Source: Muribaculaceae bacterium
GTDB taxonomy: Bacteria > Bacteroidota > Bacteroidia > Bacteroidales > Muribaculaceae
Length of the DNA stretch: 64,000 nucleotides
Assembly: GCA_910573745.1 (NCBI GenBank)
Contig: CAJSYI010000008.1
Location: 1 to 64,000 of the forward strand
Direction of reading: 5' to 3'
Part shown: piece by piece, positions 25,639 to 33,831 of the stretch
How the letters are laid out: each line of letters starts with the position of its first letter
Position numbering within the stretch: the first letter of the stretch is position 1
Position numbers and translations under genes: made by a program
The notes under the pieces: generated by a model
Database searches by the model: none
The model's input: only the letters and a program-made list of their open reading frames with translations
Told to the model about the DNA's origin: nothing

Positions 25639-28600
25639 ATGAGTCTATACGGTGCATCCGTGAAACGCCCGATAATGACCACACTGTGCTTCGTCACGGT
25701 GATCATCCTCGGACTGTTCTCACTTGCCAAACTCCCGATCGACCTCTATCCCGACATCGACACCAACACGCTGATGGTAATCACGATGTATCCCGGTGCC
25801 AGCGCGGAAGACATAGAGCAGAACGTTACCAAGCCTCTCGAGAACTCGCTCAACTCCGTGGAGCATCTCAAGCACATCACATCCAATTCGCGCGAGAACA
25901 CGTCGGTAATCACGCTTGAGTTCGAATATGGCTACGACATCGACGTGCTGACCAACGACGTGCGCGACAAGCTCGACATGGTGAAGTCGATGCTGCCCGA
26001 CGACAGCGAGAACCCCATCATATTCAAGTTCTCCACCGACATGATTCCCATCTGCCTTCTTTCCGTGCAGGCAAAGGAGAGTATGCCGGGCCTGTACAAA
26101 ATCCTCGACGATGCCGTGGCCAACCCGTTGGCGCGCGTAGACGGCGTGGGAACCGTGAGCATCTCCGGCGCGCCCAAGCGCGAGGTGCACGTCTACTGCG
26201 ACCCTGCGCGCCTCGAGGCATACAACCTTTCGGTAGAGCAGATCTCCAACATCATAGGCGCGGAGAACCGCAACGTCCCCGGAGGCTCCTTCGACATCGG
26301 CTCCAACACTTACGCGCTGCGTGTGCAAGGAGAGTTTGACGAGACACAGGAGCTCGCCAACATCCCGGTCGGCTCACACGAAGGCTCCATCGTCTATCTG
26401 AAAGACGTGGCCAAAATCGAAGACTCGCTTGAGGAGCGCACCCAGCAGACATACAACTCCGGCAAGGAGGGCGCCATGATCGTGATACAGAAGCAGAGCG
26501 GAGCCAACTCGGTCCAGATTTCAGAGAAGGTCATGAAGATGCTTCCGAAGCTGCAGAAGAACCTTCCCTCAGACGTGAAGCTCGGCGTAATCGTGGACAC
26601 TTCCGACAACATCCGCAACACCATAGCCTCGCTCGAAGAGACGGTGCTGTATGCGCTCCTCTTCGTGATGATAGTGGTGTTCGTGTTCCTCGGGCGCTGG
26701 CGTGCCACGATGATTATCGTGATTACGATTCCCGTATCGCTCATAGCGTCGTTCATCTATCTTTTCGCGACAGGCAACACGCTCAACATCGTCTCGCTTT
26801 CGGCGCTTTCCATATCGATCGGCATGGTGGTCGATGACGCGATTGTGGTGCTTGAGAACGTAACGACCCACATAGAGCGCGGAGCCGACCCGAAGCAGGC
26901 CGCAGTCCACGGCACCAACGAGGTGGCCATATCGGTAATCGCTTCCACGCTTACGCTTATCGCCGTGTTCTTCCCGCTCACGCTCGTAACGGGCATGACG
27001 GGCGTGCTTTTCCGCCAGCTCGGATGGATGGTAACAATCATGATGATAATATCCACCACATGCGCACTTTCGCTCACGCCAATGCTCTGCTCCCTGTGGC
27101 TCAAGCGCAACCCGAAGCACTCGAAATTCTACGAGAAGTTCTATATGCCCATTGAGCGCGCGCTCGACAAGTTCGACGACGGCTACGCAAGCCTGCTGCG
27201 CCTCGTGGTGGGACACAAGACCGTAACCATCATAGTCTGCCTCGGCATTTTCGTCGGCTCCATATTCCTGATGAAGTTCGTCGGCACAGAGTTTTTCCCG
27301 ACCCAGGACAATTCCCGCATAGGCGTCAACCTTGAGCTTCCCATCGGAACCCGTGTGGAGATAGCCCAGGATGCCACGAGCCGCCTCGACTCGCTGTGGC
27401 GCAGCAAGTACAAGGACGAAATACTCGTCTGCAACTACACAGTCGGCCCGGCAAGCTCCGACAACACTTTCGCCTCACTTTCCGACAACGGCTCGCACAT
27501 AGTGTCGATGAACGTACGCCTCGTGGACCCGGGCGACCGCAAACGCAACATCCGCGAAATAGCCGACGACATGCGCCGCGACATCGCCGAACAGTTCCCT
27601 GAATTCAAGAAAGCCCAGGTCAACGTGGGCGGCGGACGAGGACAAGGCATGGGCGGACAGTCAACCGTGGACTTCGAAATCTACGGCTACGACTTCACGG
27701 AAACGGACTCAGTGGCCCGCCAGCTTTCACAGATACTGAAAGGGATACCCGGCACTGCCGACGTGAACATATCCCGTTCAGACTATCAGCCGGAATACCA
27801 GGTGGACTTCGACCGCGAGAAGCTTGCCCTTTACGGACTGAACATGCAGACAGTGGCCTACTATCTGCGCAACCGCATCAACGGCGCCACCGCTTCTCAA
27901 TTCCGCGAAGACGGCGAGGAATATGACATCAAGGTGATGTACGACCCCGATTACCGCACCAAAATCTCCGACATCGAGAACATTGTCATCTATTCCTCCA
28001 CAGGCCAGCCGGTGCGCCTGAAAGAACTCGGAAAGGTGGTGGAACGCTTCACTCCTCCGACAATCGAGCGTAAAGACCGCGAACGCCTCATCACTGTCTC
28101 GGCCGTAGTGGACGGAGTGCCGCTCTCGCAGGTGGTTACCTCCGCCCAGGCGAAAATCGACGCTATGCATATTCCCGCAGGCATCTCAATCGGACTCGCC
28201 GGTTCGTATGAAGACCAACAGGATTCATTCTCCGACCTGATGATGCTCGGCGTGCTGATCATCCTCCTCGTCTACATCGTCATGGCCGCGCAGTTCGAGT
28301 CGCTGACCTATCCGGGCATCATCATGACATCGCTGCTCTTCGCCTTCTCCGGCGTGTTCCTCATACTCTGGATTACCGGACACACGCTCAACGTCATGTC
28401 GATGATCGGAGCCATCATGCTAATCGGAATCGTGGTGAAGAACGGCATCGTGCTAATCGACTACATCACGCTCAACCGCGAGCGTGGCATGAGCATCCGG
28501 AGCGCGGTGATCGACGGCGGACGCTCCCGTCTGCGCCCTGTGGTCATGACAACCCTGACCACCATCCTCGGCATGGTGCCGATGGCCTGCGGAACAGGCG

Positions 28601-28767
28601 AAGGCGCCGAGATGTGGCGGCCTATGGGCACTGCGGTGATAGGCGGTCTGACGTTCTCCACCATACTTACGCTGCTCTTCGTGCCGGTGCTCTACTGCGT
28701 ATTCGCACACAACGGAGTGAAACGCACACGCAAGAAGATGCGCAAAGCCCACCAGACCGGCAAGTGA
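25639..28767 (+). CDS. RND-family efflux pump (AcrB/HAE1 type)
   Basis: The 1042-residue inner-membrane antiporter expels small hydrophobic compounds using the proton gradient. It has the typical start ([31 protein letters not shown]), two sets of six membrane helices separated by large periplasmic loops, and the proton-relay Asp pair in [16 protein letters not shown] (TM4). TM10 carries the expected Lys ([14 protein letters not shown]). The porter-domain sequence [18 protein letters not shown] is typical of Bacteroidota HAE1 pumps. Substrate range cannot be read from the sequence. Confidence 0.96.
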   Translation: MSLYGASVKRPIMTTLCFVTVIILGLFSLAKLPIDLYPDIDTNTLMVITMYPGASAEDIEQNVTKPLENSLNSVEHLKHITSNSRENTSVITLEFEYGYDIDVLTNDVRDKLDMVKSMLPDDSENPIIFKFSTDMIPICLLSVQAKESMPGLYKILDDAVANPLARVDGVGTVSISGAPKREVHVYCDPARLEAYNLSVEQISNIIGAENRNVPGGSFDIGSNTYALRVQGEFDETQELANIPVGSHEGSIVYLKDVAKIEDSLEERTQQTYNSGKEGAMIVIQKQSGANSVQISEKVMKMLPKLQKNLPSDVKLGVIVDTSDNIRNTIASLEETVLYALLFVMIVVFVFLGRWRATMIIVITIPVSLIASFIYLFATGNTLNIVSLSALSISIGMVVDDAIVVLENVTTHIERGADPKQAAVHGTNEVAISVIASTLTLIAVFFPLTLVTGMTGVLFRQLGWMVTIMMIISTTCALSLTPMLCSLWLKRNPKHSKFYEKFYMPIERALDKFDDGYASLLRLVVGHKTVTIIVCLGIFVGSIFLMKFVGTEFFPTQDNSRIGVNLELPIGTRVEIAQDATSRLDSLWRSKYKDEILVCNYTVGPASSDNTFASLSDNGSHIVSMNVRLVDPGDRKRNIREIADDMRRDIAEQFPEFKKAQVNVGGGRGQGMGGQSTVDFEIYGYDFTETDSVARQLSQILKGIPGTADVNISRSDYQPEYQVDFDREKLALYGLNMQTVAYYLRNRINGATASQFREDGEEYDIKVMYDPDYRTKISDIENIVIYSSTGQPVRLKELGKVVERFTPPTIERKDRERLITVSAVVDGVPLSQVVTSAQAKIDAMHIPAGISIGLAGSYEDQQDSFSDLMMLGVLIILLVYIVMAAQFESLTYPGIIMTSLLFAFSGVFLILWITGHTLNVMSMIGAIMLIGIVVKNGIVLIDYITLNRERGMSIRSAVIDGGRSRLRPVVMTTLTTILGMVPMACGTGEGAEMWRPMGTAVIGGLTFSTILTLLFVPVLYCVFAHNGVKRTRKKMRKAHQTGK

Positions 28768-28864
28768 TAACCCTTTCGGCTCCCGGTTTTCAGGCATTCA
28801 TCGTCTCAAGACCCCATGCCGGAAACCGGGAACCGGAAACTACAAACACCAAAAACCAACAAAG

Positions 28865-29158
28865 ATGAAAAGCATATTCATAGCCTACGACCAGGCACAC
28901 CACGAACACATCATCGAAGCCCTCGACAAGTCGGGCTGCCGAGGCTTCACATCATTCGGCACCGTGCAGGGACGCGGCTCGGTGAAAGGCGAACCCCACT
29001 ACGGCTCCCACGCATGGCCGTCGCTCGCCTCGGCCATCATCACCATCGTGGAAGACTCCAAAGTGGAACAGGTGCTGGCACGTCTTCGCGCCCTCGACGA
29101 AGAAAAGCCGCGACTCGGCCTCCGCGCCTTCGTCTGGACAGTCGAACAGACCCTCTGA
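28865..29158 (+). CDS. PG0541-like RND-associated small protein
   Basis: A 97-residue soluble protein with a ferredoxin-like pattern resembling P-II/CutA proteins ([28 protein letters not shown] at the start, [23 protein letters not shown] in the second half). Its order after tetR, tolC, MFP and RND genes matches the Porphyromonas gingivalis PG0538-PG0541 arrangement, in which the last gene is this small protein. A regulatory or accessory role for the pump is plausible but no function is known. There is a 97-bp gap after the pump gene with no terminator seen. Confidence 0.8.
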   Translation: MKSIFIAYDQAHHEHIIEALDKSGCRGFTSFGTVQGRGSVKGEPHYGSHAWPSLASAIITIVEDSKVEQVLARLRALDEEKPRLGLRAFVWTVEQTL

Positions 29159-29190
29159 TTTGGTCAGTTCGGATTTTATTGCTAACTTTG
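29159..29190 (+). promoter_or_regulatory. Consensus promoter of the L31 gene
   Basis: TTTG (29159-29162), a 20-nt spacer and TAACTTTG (29183-29190) match the Bacteroidota sigma consensus exactly. The start codon is 75 nt downstream, leaving a leader of about 68 nt. Confidence 0.85.
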
Positions 29191-29264
29191 CAGGCCAATT
29201 AAGCGGGATCGCGACCTGCTTAGCCCAAACTTTAATTTTTAAACTGCAGAAAAAAATTAAACCA

Positions 29265-29519
29265 ATGAAAAAAGACATTCATCCCTCCAACTACCGGGAA
29301 GTGGTGTTCAAGGACATGTCGAACGACGAGACCTTCATCACGCGTTCAACCGTGGCTTCCCGCGAGACAATCGAAATCGACGGCAAGGAGTACCCCCTCG
29401 TGAAGCTCGAAATCACAAGCTCTTCCCACCCGTTCTTCACCGGCAAGCAGAAGCTCGTCGACACCGCAGGCCGCGTCGACAAGTTCCGCAACCGCTACGG
29501 CAACCGTCAGAAGAAGTAA
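29265..29519 (+). CDS. rpmE2: 50S ribosomal protein L31, type B
   Basis: The 84-residue protein starts [19 protein letters not shown] and contains [28 protein letters not shown], the hallmark of L31. It lacks the CxxC zinc ligands of type A L31 and is therefore the zinc-free (type B) form. The start at 29265 is set by family length; the frame runs back to 29160 through the promoter. It is a single-gene transcript with its own promoter and terminator. Confidence 0.97.
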   Translation: MKKDIHPSNYREVVFKDMSNDETFITRSTVASRETIEIDGKEYPLVKLEITSSSHPFFTGKQKLVDTAGRVDKFRNRYGNRQKK

Positions 29520-29543
29520 GGATTCCTTTCCATCCGAAGATAA

Positions 29544-29580
29544 AGAGGAGACTGCCCCGCAAGGCTGTCTCCTCTTCTTT
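29544..29580 (+). terminator. Terminator of the L31 gene
   Basis: AGAGGAGAC pairs with GTCTCCTCT around a GC-rich loop and is followed by TCTTTCATTT. Confidence 0.8.
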
Positions 29581-29657
29581 CATTTCACGTCGCCACCGTC
29601 TTTAAGTGCCTGGCCTAACCATGCCAATGCGCAAAGAAGCATCATTATGAACGTCAT
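29580..29657 (-). CDS. Possible 25-residue membrane peptide
   Basis: A short frame on the minus strand encodes MTFIMMLLCALAWLGQALKD followed by GGDVK: one hydrophobic helix and a charged tail. A TAATTTTG box (29708-29715, minus strand) lies about 50 nt upstream, and no other minus-strand gene uses it: the SDR gene ends before it. The box and frame fit a small membrane protein, but such short frames also arise by chance, and the -33 element is weak. Confidence 0.35.
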   Translation of the reverse strand: MTFIMMLLCALAWLGQALKDGGDVK

Positions 29658-29796
29658 ACGGTAGATTCTGCTTATGTTTCAGGGAAAACCACTATGGTTT
29701 CCGTCTGCAAAATTAGAGAATGCCACTGACAACACTTTGCAGTCCATTGTTAAAACTCCTTAAGAGACTGTCTGGGCGTGTGCCTGGGATTATTGC

Positions 29797-30573
29797 TCAA
29801 TCCAATGTCTGGGAGCCTCCGCCGTTGACGAACAAAACCTGCCCGCTCACCCACGAAGACACGGGAGAAGCGAAGAAAAGCACGGCCTGTGCCATGTCGG
29901 AAACCTCTCCGAGGCGGCTTATGGGCGTATGCCGAAGCATCTTTTCCTTAAGTTCCGGAGTAATTATGGACGATAAAGCGGCCGTGTTGGTGGCACCTGG
30001 CCCGACATTGTTGATTCTCACACCGTAATAACCGAAATCGTATGCAAGATTGGCTGCGAGATGGTTGAGCGCGGCTTTTGTTGAAGCGTATATGCTCATA
30101 TTAGCCTCCTTGTCCGCAGAACTGGTGGAAGTGATGTTGATGATGCTTCCATAGCCGGACTCGCCCATTTTAGGGACAGCGAGCTGGCACAGCCTCCACG
30201 GAGCGAACACATTGATTCTGTACACTTTCTCGACATAATCCATATCTATCTCAAAAGGATTCTCACGACCGCCGCCACCGATTCCGACATTGTTGACAAG
30301 CACGTTTACGGTGCCGTAACGATTCACCGCCGTATCTATAAGCCTGACAAGGTCGGCATCCTCAATGACGTTGCAGGCAACCGCCGAGGCTTTGCCGCCC
30401 GAAGCCACGATGCCTTCGGCCACGGCTTCCGCTTTTTCTTCATTGATGTCGCTCACCACCACAGACGCACCGGCCGCCGCAAGAATCTCGCAACAGCCTC
30501 GTCCTATGCCGTCGCCGCCTCCGGTAACGACGGCCACTTTACCCGAAAGGTCAAAAAGTCGTTGAATATCCAT
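29797..30573 (-). CDS. hdhA: 7-alpha-hydroxysteroid dehydrogenase-like SDR
   Basis: A 258-residue classical short-chain dehydrogenase. The cofactor loop is VVTGGGDGIG (15-24), with Asp42 in VVVSDIN suggesting NAD preference; catalytic residues are Asn121, Ser149, Tyr162 and Lys166. Over its length the pattern follows E. coli and Bacteroides HdhA: AGASVVVSDIN, NNVGIGGGG, FDL/FDFG-IRINNVGPGAT, and near the end ITPELKEKMLRHTPISRLG and SSWVSGQVLFVNGGGSQ. HdhA oxidises the 7-alpha hydroxyl of primary bile acids. The assignment fits a gut host but other SDR substrates are possible. It stands alone between the L31 gene and ahpF. Confidence 0.72.
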   Translation of the reverse strand: MDIQRLFDLSGKVAVVTGGGDGIGRGCCEILAAAGASVVVSDINEEKAEAVAEGIVASGGKASAVACNVIEDADLVRLIDTAVNRYGTVNVLVNNVGIGGGGRENPFEIDMDYVEKVYRINVFAPWRLCQLAVPKMGESGYGSIINITSTSSADKEANMSIYASTKAALNHLAANLAYDFGYYGVRINNVGPGATNTAALSSIITPELKEKMLRHTPISRLGEVSDMAQAVLFFASPVSSWVSGQVLFVNGGGSQTLD

Positions 30574-30699
30574 AATTAGTGTTTTTCATTACGAAATTCC
30601 AACAAACCTCCATCCCCAAGAGTTCACTTTCCGGCAAGCCTCTTATCATGACAGGCCACGGCAGCCTCCCCGACAGTCCACATGCTGAATCAACAGAAA

Positions 30700-32259
30700 T
30701 CAGACGAGTTCGCCACGCATCCAGTCCTCGAAAAGGGACAGGGCGGCTTTCGCCCCTTCGCCCATCGCGACCACTATCTGCTTGTAAGGGACGTCGGTAA
30801 CGTCGCCGGCCGCATAAACGCCTTTGACCGATGTCCTGCAACGCCCGTCAACCATTATTTCTCCTGCCGGGGTCATCGGAAGCTTGTCCCTGAACAATGA
30901 GCTGTTGGCCACAAGGCCGATCTGCACGAAGACGCCAGAAACTGGATAGACCGTTTCTGAACCAGAGACCCGGTCTTTGACCTTGATTCCTGAAACGCTT
31001 TTTCCGTCGCCCTCGATTTCCTCCACCTGCGCAGACAGATGAATGTCGATGTTTCCCATTGACTTCGCCTTTTCCTGAAGCACTCCGTCGGCCTTGAGCG
31101 AATCCATAAACTCGAACACGTCCACGTGCGTGCATATCCCGGCAAGGTCGATTGCCGCCTCGATGCCTGAGTTCCCTCCGCCGACCACAGCAACGCGCTT
31201 CCCGGCATAGAAAGGCCCGTCGCAATGAGTGCAGAACGCCACTCCGTGACCGAGATGTTCGGATTCCCCAGGCACCGAGAGCTTCCTCCATGCCGCTCCA
31301 GTGGCTATGACCGCAGCCTTTGCCTTGAAAGTCTCCTTCCCGCAGACAAGAACCTTCTCCGTACCAGAGACATCCACCGAGTCAACGGTACGGTTCTCGA
31401 AAACGTCTATGGAGTAATGCCCGAGATGTTCCTTAAGGTCGGCCGCCAACTTCGGCCCGGTGGTTTCCGGCACGGAAATCAGGTTTTCTATCTCCATGGT
31501 CTCCTTCACCTGACCGCCCACGGATTTGGCCACCACGGCCACATCAAGCCCTTTACGGGCAATGTATATGGCAGCGGCCACTCCGGCAGGGCCTCCGCCA
31601 AGAACGACCACGTCATATTCACGGGTAACCGGCTCCACTTCTCCGGACTCGGCAACTCCATAGGACGCTTCAAGCTTCTCCAACAGGTCGCCGAGAGTGG
31701 AACGCCCTACGCTCAACACCTTGTCACCGGCATATACGGTCGGCACTGACTGTATGCCAAGCGATTCGACTGTTTGCGGCACGACACCGCCGTCAATCAC
31801 AGTGTTTTCGACCTCAGGATTCAAAAGAGCGATGACATTGAGAGCCTGTGCCACATCAGGACAGTTGGTGCATGTCAACGAAACGAAAGTCCTCAGTTTC
31901 ACCGGGCCTTTGAGCGACTTTATCCTGGCCGTCAACGCATCATCGGGAAGATTCTTTCCCTGACCGTCGGCATTGAGTATGGCCAAAAGAAGAGTCGTGA
32001 ATTCGTGTCCGTTGGGGATTCCGCAGAACTTCACGCCCGTCGGCACCCCTTCCTTTATGATTTCAAACGTAGGGGCTGCCACATCACCGACCGTCTCTTC
32101 AACTGACAAACAGGAGGACGTGGAAGCCACATCGTCAATAAAATCCCGCATCTCCTTCCCTTCCGCAGAATGGCCGTTGTCCATCACGCGTAAAACGATG
32201 TCCGATTTCAGATTCCCGAAAATTGTGGTAAGCTGGTCTTTTATATTCTTGTCAAGCAT
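30700..32259 (-). CDS. ahpF: Alkyl hydroperoxide reductase subunit F
   Basis: AhpF passes electrons from NAD(P)H through FAD to AhpC. The 519-residue protein has an N-terminal double thioredoxin-like domain with CTNC (130-133), an FAD-binding loop VVLGGGPAGVAAA, the thioredoxin-reductase-like disulphide CTHCDG (343-346), an NAD(P) loop VAVVGGGNSGIEAA, and a C-terminal GVYAAGDVTDVPYKQ FAD block. All parts are present and of normal length. It lies 84 bp downstream of ahpC on the same strand. Confidence 0.97.
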   Translation of the reverse strand: MLDKNIKDQLTTIFGNLKSDIVLRVMDNGHSAEGKEMRDFIDDVASTSSCLSVEETVGDVAAPTFEIIKEGVPTGVKFCGIPNGHEFTTLLLAILNADGQGKNLPDDALTARIKSLKGPVKLRTFVSLTCTNCPDVAQALNVIALLNPEVENTVIDGGVVPQTVESLGIQSVPTVYAGDKVLSVGRSTLGDLLEKLEASYGVAESGEVEPVTREYDVVVLGGGPAGVAAAIYIARKGLDVAVVAKSVGGQVKETMEIENLISVPETTGPKLAADLKEHLGHYSIDVFENRTVDSVDVSGTEKVLVCGKETFKAKAAVIATGAAWRKLSVPGESEHLGHGVAFCTHCDGPFYAGKRVAVVGGGNSGIEAAIDLAGICTHVDVFEFMDSLKADGVLQEKAKSMGNIDIHLSAQVEEIEGDGKSVSGIKVKDRVSGSETVYPVSGVFVQIGLVANSSLFRDKLPMTPAGEIMVDGRCRTSVKGVYAAGDVTDVPYKQIVVAMGEGAKAALSLFEDWMRGELV

Positions 32260-32343
32260 ATGTTAAAAGTTTGGGGTATGTTAAAAAACATCCCGGCCAA
32301 TACAATTCAGCCGGGACATCATTACAGTTAGAATTAATATTGT

Positions 32344-32910
32344 TCAGATTTTGCCTACGAGGTCGATGCTCGGCTTAAGCGTAGCCTCTCCCTGTTTCCA
32401 TTTCGCAGGACAGACCTCACCGTCGTGCGTAGCCACGAACTGTGCCGCTTCGACTTTACGCAGAAGCTCCTCGGCATTACGGCCTATGCTGTTGTCCTGA
32501 ATCTCCACGAGCTTTATGAGACCTTCGGGATTGCAGACGAAAGTGCCTCGGTAAGCCATCCCGTCCTCATCGATCATCACGCCGAAAGCACGGCTGAGAA
32601 GGCCTGTCGGGTCGGCCAGCATAGGATACTTGATTTTGCGTATGCTCTCCGAAGCGTCATGCCAAGCCTTGTGGACGAAATGCGAGTCGGTGCTTACCGA
32701 ATACACCTCCACGCCGAGAGCCTTGAACTTGTCGTATTTCTCAGCCATATCCTCCAGTTCCGTGGGGCAGACGAAAGTGAAGTCTGCCGGATAGAAGAAG
32801 AATATCGCCCACTTGCCAAGCACGTCCTTGTCGGTAACCGTCTTGAACTCACCGTTGTGGTAAGCCTGCACCTTGAATTCAGGGATATGAGTGTTGATTA
32901 TAGATTCCAT
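32344..32910 (-). CDS. ahpC: Alkyl hydroperoxide reductase subunit C (peroxiredoxin)
   Basis: A 188-residue typical two-Cys peroxiredoxin that reduces hydrogen and organic peroxides. The peroxidatic Cys48 lies in FYPADFTFVCPTELEDMAE and the resolving Cys167 in EVCPAKWKQG. It precedes ahpF and is probably cotranscribed with it. An OxyR gene is not in the window, and I could not identify an operator or a TAnnTTTG box in the 170-bp upstream region. Confidence 0.97.
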   Translation of the reverse strand: MESIINTHIPEFKVQAYHNGEFKTVTDKDVLGKWAIFFFYPADFTFVCPTELEDMAEKYDKFKALGVEVYSVSTDSHFVHKAWHDASESIRKIKYPMLADPTGLLSRAFGVMIDEDGMAYRGTFVCNPEGLIKLVEIQDNSIGRNAEELLRKVEAAQFVATHDGEVCPAKWKQGEATLKPSIDLVGKI

Positions 32911-33082
32911 TTGTTTTTACCTGTATTTAAATGTTCATTTACAGAACACGCCCCAGCCCGGCAATGTTCAGTCCCCCTGACGGAATTAATGATAATTAAG
33001 AGTGTGTTGTTAGAGCAGGACAAGGCTCAGACAAAATCGGCAAATGGATTGTCCTAAAGTAAAGTCATATTTTGCAGAAACA

Positions 33083-33595
33083 ATGTCAAAGGCCAAATTA
33101 AAGAAACACATGCTATCAATGACCAAGGAACAGGTGGTTGATGTGATGCTTGAGTTATACAGTTCAAGCAAGGAAGCCAAGTCGTGGCTTGAGTTCTATA
33201 TTGAACCAGATGTCAAAAAGGAACTGGAGAAATACAAGAAAGCAATCCGCAATCAGTTTTTCAGTTGGAAAGGCTATCCGAAAGACCCAAGTTTCCGGGA
33301 GTGCAACAACCTGGTATCATCTTTTATGAAACTCTACCCGGATCCGCACACGACTGCCGACCTTATGCTCTACTATGTGGAGCAGGGATGCGAGTTGACA
33401 AGGCAATTCGGAGACTACGATGCACCATTTTACAGGGCAGTTGAAAACAACTTCAACAAGGCGATGAAATTCATCAGCGAATATAATCTTGATGTCGAGT
33501 TATATCCGCGAATCAAGAGAATGATTGACAGCGTGGATTGCTTAGGATACGGATTCCAGGACAATCTATGGGAAATTTACCGTGAACACACTTAA
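33083..33595 (+). CDS. DUF6155 family protein
   Basis: From the ATG at 33083 (MSKAKLKKHMLSMTKEQVVDVMLELY) the product has 170 residues. It is helical, charged and soluble and resembles the DUF6155 family (KLKKHL...LY, then KSWLEFYI and KKAIRNQFF). The frame stays open upstream to 33044, but the family start fits 33083. No function is known and no neighbour suggests one; it is a single gene between ahpC (divergent) and a secreted protein. Confidence 0.75.
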   Translation: MSKAKLKKHMLSMTKEQVVDVMLELYSSSKEAKSWLEFYIEPDVKKELEKYKKAIRNQFFSWKGYPKDPSFRECNNLVSSFMKLYPDPHTTADLMLYYVEQGCELTRQFGDYDAPFYRAVENNFNKAMKFISEYNLDVELYPRIKRMIDSVDCLGYGFQDNLWEIYREHT

Positions 33596-33629
33596 AAATC
33601 CCAATCTTGTCGTTTTCCCGTTGTTTTCT

Positions 33630-33659
33630 TTTGTGTTCCGTATTTTTGTTGTAACTTTG
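33630..33659 (+). promoter_or_regulatory. Distal promoter before the secreted protein gene
   Basis: TTTG (33630-33633), 18-nt spacer, TAACTTTG (33652-33659). It would give a 5' leader of about 165 nt before the ATG at 33832. Confidence 0.6.
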
Positions 33660-33794
33660 TTTCGTAAAATTTAAAGAATCGGCACAGGTGGCAACGAGCA
33701 AGTGCGGGAACACAGGAAAATTGAAAGCGGACATCTGAAACCTTGCAGCACATATGGTTTTTAACAATATTTCCTGCATTCATTGTTTTTGTTG

Positions 33795-33802
33795 CAACTT
33801 TG
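33795..33802 (+). promoter_or_regulatory. Proximal -7-like box before the secreted protein gene
   Basis: CAACTTTG in the context TTTTTGTTGCAACTTTG, nearly identical to the distal promoter (TTTTTGTTGTAACTTTG). It lies 29 nt before the start codon; no good -33 element is seen. Confidence 0.45.
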
Positions 33803-33831
33803 TGCAAAATAACCGACAAAAGACACGTTCC

